Source: CAZHDI01 sp964531285
GTDB taxonomy: Bacteria; Pseudomonadota; Alphaproteobacteria; JAJFIK01
DNA length: 5,322 nt
Assembly: GCA_964531285.1 (NCBI GenBank)
Contig: CAZHDI010000154.1
Location: forward strand, 1-5,322
Direction: 5' to 3'
This document shows positions 1-5,058 of this stretch, in pieces. A program made the translations under genes and the position numbers. The notes under the pieces were generated by a model. The model searched no databases and had not been told where the DNA came from. It saw only the letters and a program-made list of their open reading frames with translations. Every line of letters starts with the position of its first letter. Position 1 is the first letter of the stretch.

Positions 1-523
1 TCACCAGGCGCTTGTCGCGATAGATCAGCCCCTCGCGGTAGAGTTGGACAAAGCCCTTGAGCACGGCCTTGGACAGCCCGTCATCCATAGTGAAGCGCTC
101 GCGGCTCCAATCGCAGGACGCGCCCAGGCGGCGCAGTTGTTCGGTGATCTTGCCGCCGGATTCCTCTTTCCATTGCCAGACCCGGCGCACGAACGCGTCG
201 CGGCCCATGGTCCGCCGGTCGGTCTTGTTCTCAGCCTGAAGCTCGCGCTCGACGACCATCTGGGTCGCGATGCCGGCATGGTCCATGCCCGGCTGCCACA
301 GCACGTCGCGCCCGCGCATCCGCTCGAAGCGGCACAACACATCCTGGAGGGTGTTGTTGAGGGCGTGCCCGATATGCAGCGATCCGGTGACATTGGGCGG
401 CGGGATGACGATGGTGAACGGCTCGCCGTCGCTCGCACGCCCGGCGGCGAACAGGCCCTGATCTTCCCATTGGCGGTACAGGCGGGGTTCGGCCTCATCG
501 GGCCGGAAAGTCTTATCCAACAT
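1..523 (-). CDS. valS: Valyl-tRNA synthetase, N-terminal part (cut by window edge)
   Basis: This is a cytoplasmic class I aminoacyl-tRNA synthetase that attaches valine to tRNA-Val using ATP. The 174 visible codons carry the diagnostic N-terminal block PPPNVTGSLHIGHA at about residues 41-54, with the HIGH ATP-binding signature at 50-53. The PGMDHAGIATQ motif of the Val/Ile/Leu group follows at 78-88. Reading continues off the left edge at the start of the insertion that normally carries the editing domain. The KMSKS loop and anticodon-binding region are therefore not in the window; family members usually have about 900 residues. The start is the ATG at 523-521. An in-frame TGA lies two codons upstream, so translation cannot begin earlier. 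No good Shine-Dalgarno sequence precedes it. The gene is separated from popZ by a strong terminator and should have its own promoter. Identity is near certain. Confidence 0.97.
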   Translation of the reverse strand, partial: MLDKTFRPDEAEPRLYRQWEDQGLFAAGRASDGEPFTIVIPPPNVTGSLHIGHALNNTLQDVLCRFERMRGRDVLWQPGMDHAGIATQMVVERELQAENKTDRRTMGRDAFVRRVWQWKEESGGKITEQLRRLGASCDWSRERFTMDDGLSKAVLKGFVQLYREGLIYRDKRLV

Positions 524-674
524 CAGCGCTCAGCGGGCCGCGCGGCGTCATCCGGATGCGGTGGGCGGGCCCAGACCCCTTCTCAACAGTGATTCATTCG
601 GACAGCCGCCGGATTGGCAGCCGTCACGGCGTCAGGTGCTACACCCGCCCGGAAAGGCGAGTCGCCGCGCCGCC

Positions 675-680
675 TGTATA
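675..680 (-). promoter_or_regulatory. Weak candidate extended -10 for valS
   Basis: On the minus strand TATACA is preceded by TGG, which fits an extended -10 element (TGn-TATAnn). I see no good -35 at 17-18 bp. It lies downstream of the popZ terminator and about 150 bp before the valS start, in the region where a valS promoter is needed. I found nothing better in 524-720. This is an inference from a short match only. Confidence 0.25.
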
Positions 681-720
681 CCATTGACGGCGCGCCCCGC
701 CATGGCAAGGGGCCGCATGC

Positions 721-752
721 AAAACGCCGGCGGGCGCGGGCCCACCGGCGTT
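721..752 (-). terminator. Rho-independent terminator after popZ
   Basis: The arms 723-735 and 740-752 form a 13-bp stem around a 4-nt loop (736-739). On the minus strand the only imperfect pair is a G-U wobble. In the plus-strand RNA the same position would be a C-A mismatch. In the minus direction the stem runs into TTTT (724-721). The hairpin begins 27 bp after the popZ stop codon. Orientation, distance and U-tract all indicate that it ends the popZ transcript and insulates valS from it. Confidence 0.85.
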
Positions 753-779
753 CAAAAATTCTGTCGGATGTGCGGTGCG

Positions 780-1568
780 TCAGCGCCGCTTGCGGCTTGC
801 CACCCGATGCACCTCGCGTTCGACCACCTCTTCGACGATCTCCGGCAGGTTATCTTCGAGCCAGTCGCGCAGCATCGGGCGCATCATCTCGCGGACGATC
901 GCTTCGAGCGACTGTCCCGACGGTGCATCCGTGTTGCGGCTCACCACTACATCGCGGCCCAAAGCGCCGAACGCCGAGGCGGCCTTGTCGAGCGCCTGTT
1001 CCGAGATCAGCGTGGTCTCGTCCGGCTCGTCTTCGTAATAGTCAACCTCACCCTCAGGCTCGGCCCGCTGCGGCACCTGCGCCGCGACGGCGGGCTTGGG
1101 CGCTTCGTAGGCCGGGCGCTCATAAGATGCCTGCTGATAGGCCGGCTGTTCGAACAACGGCCGAGCGACCGGTTCCGGTTCCGGTTGGGGCTCCGGCTCG
1201 GGCTGCGCGGCAACCGGTTCCGGCTGCACAGCGGCCGGCTGCGGCATGACCGGGGCGGCCGGCTCCGGGACTGGCTCAGGCGCCGGCTCATCATAGGCGA
1301 CATCCTGCGGCTGATCCGGCGCCACTTGCGTCAGTTCCAGCACGTCCGCACCGCCCTCGTCCTCCACCGCATGAAGCGGCGGCTGAGGCAATTCGGGTTC
1401 CGGCTGAGGCTCCGGCGCGGCGGCCATGGCCGGCTCATGATGAGCAGCGCCATTCGTCGCCTGCGGCGCCGGTGCAGCCTCTTCGCTGTCTTCGGAGATG
1501 ATCCGGCGGATCGAGGCCAGGATCTCCTCCATTGTCGGTTCCTGCTGGGTGCTCTCTTGTTCGCTCAT
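780..1568 (-). CDS. popZ: Pole-organising protein PopZ (DUF2497 family)
   Basis: PopZ self-assembles into a polar condensate that anchors ParB/parS and recruits cell-cycle regulators in Caulobacter and relatives. The 262-residue product shows all three expected parts. First is an N-terminal client-binding helix, EEILASIRRIISED, at 14-27. Next is a disordered linker rich in Pro, Glu, Gln and Ala at about 30-185. Last is a C-terminal oligomerisation region with helices at about 190-205, 219-240 and 242-258, containing AASAFGAL (196-203) and MMRPMLRDWLEDNLP (228-242). These ends match my memory of Caulobacter PopZ closely. That protein is only 177 residues, so nearly all the extra length lies in the linker. 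The ATG at 1568 has AGGGA five bases upstream, and MSEQ...EPTMEEIL matches the family N-terminus. The gene lies between a TolC-type channel gene and valS. I see no convincing sigma-70 promoter directly upstream. Confidence 0.95.
   Translation of the reverse strand: MSEQESTQQEPTMEEILASIRRIISEDSEEAAPAPQATNGAAHHEPAMAAAPEPQPEPELPQPPLHAVEDEGGADVLELTQVAPDQPQDVAYDEPAPEPVPEPAAPVMPQPAAVQPEPVAAQPEPEPQPEPEPVARPLFEQPAYQQASYERPAYEAPKPAVAAQVPQRAEPEGEVDYYEDEPDETTLISEQALDKAASAFGALGRDVVVSRNTDAPSGQSLEAIVREMMRPMLRDWLEDNLPEIVEEVVEREVHRVASRKRR
1170..1289 (-). repeat. Degenerate Pro-Glu/Gln repeat tract inside popZ
   Basis: This stretch encodes PopZ residues 94-133, an imperfect tandem of PEP, QPEP and PAA units. 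A smaller PEPQPEPE block lies at residues 52-59. In DNA it appears as degenerate copies of a GGTTCCG/GGCTCCG unit on the plus strand, for example around 1170-1205. Such tracts change length by slippage. They also fit the variable linker length of PopZ family members. Confidence 0.7.
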
Positions 1569-1573
1569 CGGAT

Positions 1574-1578
1574 TCCCT
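1574..1578 (-). promoter_or_regulatory. popZ ribosome binding site
   Basis: AGGGA on the minus strand lies five bases before the popZ ATG at 1568-1566, which fixes that start. A GATTC site (1571-1575), matching the GANTC target of the CcrM methyltransferase, overlaps its downstream half. Any role for methylation here is speculative because a single GANTC site can occur by chance. Confidence 0.7.
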
Positions 1579-1858
1579 GAATATTCGTCTGAATGTCCGT
1601 CAACACTGGCCGGCCCGTCCGGACCCGGATCAACGGCATGCTATCCGCGAGCATGCTGCCTTGGCACCCTTTGGGCACCATCCGGCCGGTTCGCCGCCAC
1701 CCTCTCTGCGCGCCGCCCGTTTCAGGGCTGCCAATCCGTGCCGCACCCGTTCAAGATCCCGGTCCAGCGTCCTATCCAGCCAAGGGCCAGCGCGCCAGAC
1801 CGTGCCAAAACAGCATGCCGGGGAACACTAGCGATCCCCGCCCCCCAACACTCTTACA

Positions 1859-1944
1859 ATCTTGACAGACTAAACGGCGCGGAATGGCTACCTAGATTGG
1901 CGAGGCAGCGATTCGGCCATGACGGCTGTCAAGATCTGTCTAAG
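1859..1944. promoter_or_regulatory. Operator-like cluster of three CTGTC(T)AAG elements
   Basis: ATCTTGACAG (1859-1868) and CTGTCAAGAT (1926-1935) form a perfect 10-bp inverted repeat separated by 57 nt. A second element, CTGTCTAAG (1936-1944), follows the right copy with a 10-bp offset, about one helical turn. Two head-to-tail copies plus one inverted copy suggest binding sites for a dimeric regulator, possibly with looping. TTGACA also resembles a -35 hexamer, but neither orientation has a good -10 at the right spacing. The regulator and the target gene are unknown. Confidence 0.35.
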
Positions 1945-1947
1945 TCA

Positions 1948-1966
1948 TCGTCCCCAAATGGGACGA
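1948..1966 (-). terminator. Weak hairpin downstream of tolC
   Basis: TCGTCCC (1948-1954) and GGGACGA (1960-1966) form a perfect 7-bp stem with a 5-nt loop, 54 bp after the tolC stop codon. No T-run follows in the minus direction, so it is not a classical intrinsic terminator. It could be a 3'-end stabilising hairpin left after Rho-dependent termination. Confidence 0.3.
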
Positions 1967-2020
1967 GACCGTGGCGGTTGTAACAAATCCGAACGCAGGC
2001 GCACAGTCATGCGATTGCGT

Positions 2021-3562
2021 TTACTCGTCTTTGGACCACCAGCCTAACCACTGACCCTTGACGTCATCATAATGAACATCCGGATCGTAATAGGCCACGT
2101 TCATATTGAGATCCTGGGCCGTGAGGCTGCCGATGGTCGACAAAAGCTGGAACGCGGCGACATATTCATCGCGTTCGGCCCGCACCAGGGTCACCCGCGA
2201 ATCAAGCAGTTCCTGCTCCGCATCCAGAACATCGAGTGTCGTGCGGGATCCGACCTGGGCCTCCTGCTGCACGCCCTCGAAAGCGATTTCATTGGCGCGC
2301 ACCTGTTCGGCGCTCGATGCGATGGTCGAGCGGGCCGAGCGCAGGCCTTCCCACGCGGTTGCGACGCTCTCCGCGACCAGACGCTCGGCCTCGGCGATCT
2401 GCAACCGGGCTTGGCTGCGCAACTGCTTGGACTGACGAATCTGGGAATATTCGGATCCGGCCTGATACAGCGGCACATCGAGTTGCGCGACCACCTGCTT
2501 GGTCACCGAGTTGCGGTCACCGGTGAACACACTCTGCCCGCCCGGCTCACTGGTCGTATCCGAATCGACATAGGCGCCCTGGACACTCAAGGTCGGCAGG
2601 AGCGCGCCCTTGGCTACCGACACGGCATGACCGGCCGCCTTCTCGGCTTCCTTGGCGGCGCGCAGGCTCGGATTGTTGTCCAAGGCAATCGCCAGCGCGG
2701 CGGCCTCGCTCTCGGGCACCGGCGGCAACAGCGGCGGTGAACTCAGATCGCCCGGCTTGTCGCCGATCACGCGCTCGAACGCGGCGCGGCTGACGGTGAG
2801 TTGGGCCTCGGACGCGATCAGATTGGCCTGAGCCCCGCTGAGACGGGCTTCGGCCTGCGCGACATCCGTGCGGGTAATCTCACCGACCCGGAACCGATCC
2901 TGGGCGGCTTCAAGCTGGCGATCGAGAACCTGCACATTGTTCTGGGACAGCCGCAACACGGCCTCGTCGCGCAGAACGTCCATATACGCCGTGATCGTGT
3001 CGAGCAGGACCGTCTGCTCGGTCGACTGCAGTTCCGCCCGCCCGGCGCGGACATTGGCCTTGGCGCGGCGATATTCGTTGAAGGTCCGGAAACCGGCGAA
3101 AATCTGCTGCTGGGCCGAGACCTGATACTGAGTCGTCTTGGCGACTTCGGCAATCGACGACGTGAACACCTCACCGCCCGGCGTCGGCGGCGTGATCACG
3201 AAGGAATCGGTGATGTTCCCGTTATTGTTCAGGTCCGCACCGACGGCTGCCTCATTCAGGAACGTCCCCGCGGTCGGAGCGCTCACCGAGGACCGCTCCC
3301 CGTCGGTGTCGGCATAGGTGTAACTGGCGCTCGCGGTCACGGTCGGACGCCAGCCGGACACCGCCTGGGCCACCCCTTCATCGGTCGCGCGCAGGGCAGC
3401 GCGCTGAGCCAGCAGCGTCGGGTTGCCCGTGTAGGCCGCGACAAGCGCCTCTTCGAGCGAATTGACGGTCGCCCATGCCGGGCCCATTCCCGAAAGAAGG
3501 GCCGCCGTGCAAACGGCGGACATGCGGAACCATCGGGTGCGGGGCATTCTTGCCAAGGCCAT
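2021..3562 (-). CDS. TolC-family outer-membrane channel protein (type I secretion/efflux)
   Basis: The 513-residue product belongs to the outer-membrane efflux protein family. These proteins form trimeric barrel-plus-tunnel exit ducts for type I secretion systems and efflux pumps. A signal peptide covers about residues 1-31, with probable cleavage at AWA-TVNS. The mature protein shows the internal duplication of TolC: NPTL/NPSL (47-50 and 297-300), strands near PTVTASASY (73-81) and PTLSVQGAY (323-331), and the paired coil motifs VGEITRTDVAQAEARL (226-241) and VGSRTTLDVLDAEQELL (437-453). The C-terminus YDPDVHYDDVKGQW (492-505) is typical of alphaproteobacterial members. The first extracellular loop (about 86-143) is unusually long. 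No inner-membrane ABC or membrane-fusion partner lies nearby, so the protein is probably shared between systems. Caulobacter rsaFb, beside popZ, is the likely positional counterpart, from memory. The exact substrate cannot be told. Confidence 0.93.
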   Translation of the reverse strand: MALARMPRTRWFRMSAVCTAALLSGMGPAWATVNSLEEALVAAYTGNPTLLAQRAALRATDEGVAQAVSGWRPTVTASASYTYADTDGERSSVSAPTAGTFLNEAAVGADLNNNGNITDSFVITPPTPGGEVFTSSIAEVAKTTQYQVSAQQQIFAGFRTFNEYRRAKANVRAGRAELQSTEQTVLLDTITAYMDVLRDEAVLRLSQNNVQVLDRQLEAAQDRFRVGEITRTDVAQAEARLSGAQANLIASEAQLTVSRAAFERVIGDKPGDLSSPPLLPPVPESEAAALAIALDNNPSLRAAKEAEKAAGHAVSVAKGALLPTLSVQGAYVDSDTTSEPGGQSVFTGDRNSVTKQVVAQLDVPLYQAGSEYSQIRQSKQLRSQARLQIAEAERLVAESVATAWEGLRSARSTIASSAEQVRANEIAFEGVQQEAQVGSRTTLDVLDAEQELLDSRVTLVRAERDEYVAAFQLLSTIGSLTAQDLNMNVAYYDPDVHYDDVKGQWLGWWSKDE

Positions 3563-3574
3563 GACGCTGCTTCA

Positions 3575-3579
3575 CTCCT
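3575..3579 (-). promoter_or_regulatory. tolC ribosome binding site
   Basis: AGGAG on the minus strand lies 12 nt before the ATG at 3562-3560. The spacing is long but usable. The alternative start at residue 6 (3547) has no comparable site upstream, and it would shorten the positively charged n-region of the signal peptide. The first ATG is therefore preferred. Confidence 0.6.
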
Positions 3580-3714
3580 AGAAAGCGGTCCGCCGGCATC
3601 ACGCCGGCATACGACATTAAGCAAACTTCTTGCCCAATGCCACGCGCGGCATGGGCCACCGGTCCTCACCGAGGCCGCGTCCGGTCGAGTCGGTTGGCGC
3701 AACTCTTCGCCGAT

Positions 3715-3743
3715 ATCCTAAACAGAGTATGACGATTTGTCTG
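3715..3743 (-). promoter_or_regulatory. Candidate sigma-70 promoter of tolC
   Basis: On the minus strand CAGACA (3743-3738, 4 of 6 to TTGACA) is followed after exactly 17 bp by TAGGAT (3720-3715, 4 of 6 to TATAAT). It lies in the 225-bp gap between the pcm-like stop and the tolC start. It would give a 5' leader of about 145 nt. The match is moderate, and the gap shows no clear terminator, so read-through from the pcm-like gene is also possible. Confidence 0.35.
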
Positions 3744-3787
3744 TGCCCGGGCGGCTGCAGCGCCCGCTCCATCTCATTCGCTCAATC

Positions 3788-4441
3788 TCAAAAGACAAAT
3801 TCGGGATTGCGGGTCAAACCTGGCAGAACCGGGACCAGCGCGTCGAATATGACCCGGGAGCTGACCACACCGCCGGAACGGACAAACAGATGGGCCCGGC
3901 CCACCTTGCCTTCAGTGACGATCACCGCCATGCGCCCGCCTTCGGCCAATTGGTCGCACCAGCTATCGGGCACATATTCCACGCCGCCGCTAACCAGGAT
4001 CACGTCATAAGGCCCCTGCTCCGCGCAGCCCGTGATGAGATCGCACTCGACCACGGCGGTGTTCAGAATGTTCAGGCCCTGAAGCGCCGCATCGGCGGTG
4101 GCCGCCAGGCCTTCATCGGGCTCGCAGGCCACGACCGCATCGCACAGGCCGGCCAGCACCGCCGTCCCGTAGCCCGTGCCGCAGCCGATATCGAGGCCAA
4201 GATCGCCTGGCTTGACGCTCAGGGCCTGGACCAGCTTGGCAAAGCTGCGCGGGTCCATCAGATAGCGGTCGGCACCGATTTCAACGCTCTCGGCCATATA
4301 GGCCAGCGCCCGGCGCCCTTTGGGCACGAACTGCTCGCGCGGAATCCGGCTCATCGCCTCGATCAGCCGCGGATCGGTGACATCATTGGTGCGGACCTGG
4401 CCGGCAACCATGGCCGCGCGGGCCTCGGCGAATTCCAACAT
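3788..4441 (-). CDS. Protein-L-isoaspartate O-methyltransferase family protein, divergent active site
   Basis: This is a 217-residue cytoplasmic SAM-dependent methyltransferase of the PCMT family, near the usual length of about 210. Family features include PREQFVP (34-40), the SAM-binding motif I LDIGCGTGYGTAVLA (83-97), an acidic residue ending strand 2 (E107), YDVILVSGGVEYVP (145-158) in place of the usual Ile-Val-Thr-Ala-Ala block, and LAEGGRMAVIV (165-175). True isoaspartyl repair enzymes carry a GQTISQP-type motif whose Thr-Ile-Ser contacts the substrate. The aligned stretch here reads GADRYLMDP (56-64), so the catalytic Ser is replaced. SAM binding is likely, but repair of isoaspartate is doubtful. 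Alphaproteobacterial genomes often carry such a paralogue next to tolC. The ATG at 4441 has only weak upstream purine runs (GGGG four bases away, AGGGA further up). A good promoter lies at 4536-4564. Confidence 0.88.
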   Translation of the reverse strand: MLEFAEARAAMVAGQVRTNDVTDPRLIEAMSRIPREQFVPKGRRALAYMAESVEIGADRYLMDPRSFAKLVQALSVKPGDLGLDIGCGTGYGTAVLAGLCDAVVACEPDEGLAATADAALQGLNILNTAVVECDLITGCAEQGPYDVILVSGGVEYVPDSWCDQLAEGGRMAVIVTEGKVGRAHLFVRSGGVVSSRVIFDALVPVLPGLTRNPEFVF

Positions 4442-4535
4442 GAAACCCCACTTTTCCCTGATGCACAGTGCCGATCAGCCTCTGGCGGCACATTGCGGTG
4501 CCCTGTAAGCGATCCGGCCGCCCCATGCTGCGCTG

Positions 4536-4564
4536 CTTATAAACCCGCGCCCCCGCGCTGACAA
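4536..4564 (-). promoter_or_regulatory. Sigma-70 promoter of the pcm-like gene
   Basis: On the minus strand TTGTCA (4564-4559, 5 of 6) and TATAAG (4541-4536, 5 of 6) are separated by exactly 17 bp. Transcription should start near 4529, giving an 88-nt leader for the methyltransferase gene. This is one of the two best promoter matches in the window. Confidence 0.65.
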
Positions 4565-4594
4565 ACCCACGCAAGCGCAATTCTCATTGTATGA

Positions 4595-4623
4595 TTGTCG
4601 CCGGACATGGCCTCTGATATGTG
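4595..4623 (+). promoter_or_regulatory. Candidate promoter of tRNA-Cys
   Basis: TTGTCG (4595-4600, 4 of 6) is followed after 17 bp by TATGTG (4618-4623, 3 of 6). The predicted start near 4630 lies about 43 nt before the tRNA. The -10 match is poor, so this is tentative, but position and orientation suit the tRNA gene. Confidence 0.4.
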
Positions 4624-4672
4624 ACCTGTCTTCTGGCGCCCCGGCCCGTCTGTCCGGCGGCGCGTCTTCCAA

Positions 4673-4746
4673 GGCGACGTGGCGGAGTGGCTACGCAGCG
4701 GATTGCAAATCCGTGTACACCGGTTCGATTCCGGTCGTCGCCTCCA
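4673..4746 (+). tRNA. tRNA-Cys (anticodon GCA)
   Basis: This 74-nt gene includes an encoded CCA end (4744-4746). The acceptor arms GGCGACG (4673-4679) and CGTCGCC (4736-4742) pair fully. The discriminator is T (4743), as expected for cysteine tRNAs. The D-stem is a short 3 bp (4682-4684/4694-4696), also usual for tRNA-Cys. The anticodon stem 4698-4702/4709-4713 closes on one G-U pair and holds GCA at 4705-4707. The T-arm is ACCGG / TTCGATT / CCGGT (4719-4735). It reads divergently from the pcm-like gene. Confidence 0.97.
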
Positions 4747-4794
4747 TTCTTCCGCCGCCCCAAGTCTTTCGCGAGCCCAGTCTGTCCTTGATTG

Positions 4795-4817
4795 CGCGGG
4801 TTCCCGCGATCCGGGAA
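4795..4817 (+). other. Two overlapping, mutually exclusive inverted repeats
   Basis: CGCGG/CCGCG (4795-4799/4804-4808) overlaps TTCCCG/CGGGAA (4801-4806/4812-4817, loop 5 nt). They share bases, so only one can form at a time. They sit about 50 nt after tRNA-Cys without a T-run and may mark the 3' end of its precursor. A role is not established. Confidence 0.3.
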
Positions 4818-4829
4818 ACGCCCCCGCGT

Positions 4830-4848
4830 CATTAACCGGTCATTAACC
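4830..4848 (+). promoter_or_regulatory. Perfect full CtrA binding box
   Basis: CATTAACC occurs twice as a direct repeat at 4830-4837 and 4841-4848. The cores are TTAA at 4832-4835 and 4843-4846, separated by exactly 7 nt. This is the CtrA full-site consensus TTAA-N7-TTAA, with both halves extended to TTAACC. CtrA is the essential cell-cycle transcription factor of Caulobacter and relatives and usually binds over the -35 region of genes it activates. The downstream sequence contains no protein start but does contain a hairpin and a terminator, so the likely target is a small RNA. The box lies well away from the pcm-like promoter (about 270 bp). Confidence 0.7.
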
Positions 4849-4863
4849 ACGCACGCCCATTGT

Positions 4864-4937
4864 GGTGTGGTCTTCCCTTGAAGACACCCCACCATTTACC
4901 CAACACCTTAGGGACCGCAGCCGCGGTCCCTTTTTTT
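4864..4937 (+). ncRNA. Candidate CtrA-controlled small RNA (5' end approximate)
   Basis: Immediately after the CtrA box comes a stem-loop: GTCTTC (4870-4875) pairs with GAAGAC (4880-4885) around a CCTT loop. GGTG/CACC (4864-4867/4890-4893) can extend it across a small internal loop. An A/C-rich stretch (4886-4910) that looks single-stranded follows, then an 8-bp terminator hairpin with T7 (4911-4937). The order of regulatory box, structured 5' element, open middle and intrinsic terminator is that of a stand-alone bacterial sRNA of about 60-75 nt. No credible coding frame runs through it. No convincing -10 is visible (CATTGT at 4858-4863 matches 3 of 6), so the transcript start is uncertain; it would be near 4870 if that hexamer is used. 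The alternative is that this is only the extended 3' end of the tRNA-Cys precursor. I do not recognise the RNA as a named family. Confidence 0.5.
4911..4937 (+). terminator. Strong Rho-independent terminator, plus strand
   Basis: GGGACCGC (4911-4918) and GCGGTCCC (4923-4930) form a perfect 8-bp stem with a 4-nt loop, directly followed by seven T residues (4931-4937). No T-run lies on the other side, so it works only rightwards. It ends either the candidate sRNA or transcription from tRNA-Cys 165 bp upstream, and it separates both from tRNA-Asn. Confidence 0.92.
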
Positions 4938-5001
4938 CTGGTCCGGAAATGGCCGACGCGGCCCCCTGCCGACAGCCGTCGCGGGATCGGCGAATTGGGG
5001 G

Positions 5002-5031
5002 TTGGCACGCGGCGAAGCGCTCTGCTATAGA
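5002..5031 (+). promoter_or_regulatory. Promoter of tRNA-Asn
   Basis: TTGGCA (5002-5007, 5 of 6) is followed by TATAGA (5026-5031), with TATA intact, at a spacing of 18 bp (17 bp if read as CTATAG). A GC-rich discriminator follows. Predicted initiation near 5038 gives a leader of about 20 nt before the tRNA, typical for a stable-RNA promoter. The upstream terminator shows that tRNA-Asn needs its own promoter. Confidence 0.65.
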
Positions 5032-5058
5032 ACCGTCTCGCGACGATACCGCGCTTTT

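Larger units (their letters stand above)
1569..2020. other. 452-bp intergenic region between tolC and popZ, no gene seen
   Basis: No reading frame on either strand combines a start, a Shine-Dalgarno sequence and a recognisable protein. What is visible is structural. GCATGCT/AGCATGC (1636-1642/1650-1656) is a 7-bp inverted repeat with a 7-nt loop. GGGGA/TCCCC arms flank 1820-1839, with an A4 run at 1807-1810 that reads as T4 on the minus strand about 9 nt past the stem. There is also an operator-like cluster at 1859-1944 and a hairpin at 1948-1966. The region should hold the 3' end of the tolC transcript and the popZ promoter, but I could not place the promoter with confidence. Confidence 0.6.

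Noticed and set aside
561..1580. 339-codon plus-strand frame opposite popZ
   Set aside because: It is Arg/Leu-rich and mirrors the Pro/Glu codons of popZ. The minus-strand frame encodes a clear PopZ, so this is a shadow frame.
1633..1827. Open minus-strand frame of 65 codons in the tolC-popZ gap, with a charged helix-like stretch (LDRTLDRDLERVRHGL)
   Set aside because: It opens right after a TAG, has no ATG and only an internal GTG without a Shine-Dalgarno sequence, and ends in low-quality sequence. It could be a remnant, but the evidence is too thin to call a gene or pseudogene.
1944..2010. 21-codon minus-strand small ORF just after tolC
   Set aside because: No ribosome binding site and no family signal. 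A frame this short is expected by chance.
3610..3630. TTAAGCAAACTTCTT upstream of tolC as a CtrA box
   Set aside because: Only one half-site is present. The second half at the N7 spacing reads TCTT rather than TTAA.
2801..3721. 306-codon plus-strand frame opposite tolC
   Set aside because: It is a shadow of the TolC reading frame in GC-rich DNA, with no recognisable domain.
3749..3765. GGGCG/CGCCC hairpin after the pcm-like stop codon as a terminator
   Set aside because: The stem is only 5 bp and no T-run follows in the minus direction, so it does not support an intrinsic terminator.
3737..4561. 274-codon plus-strand frame opposite the pcm-like gene
   Set aside because: It is a shadow frame. 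The opposite strand encodes a methyltransferase with intact SAM motifs.
4584..4895. 103-codon minus-strand frame across tRNA-Cys
   Set aside because: It is antisense to tRNA-Cys, with the same kind of artefactual Asp-Arg-Asn-Arg-Thr-Gly translation and no ribosome binding site or family match.
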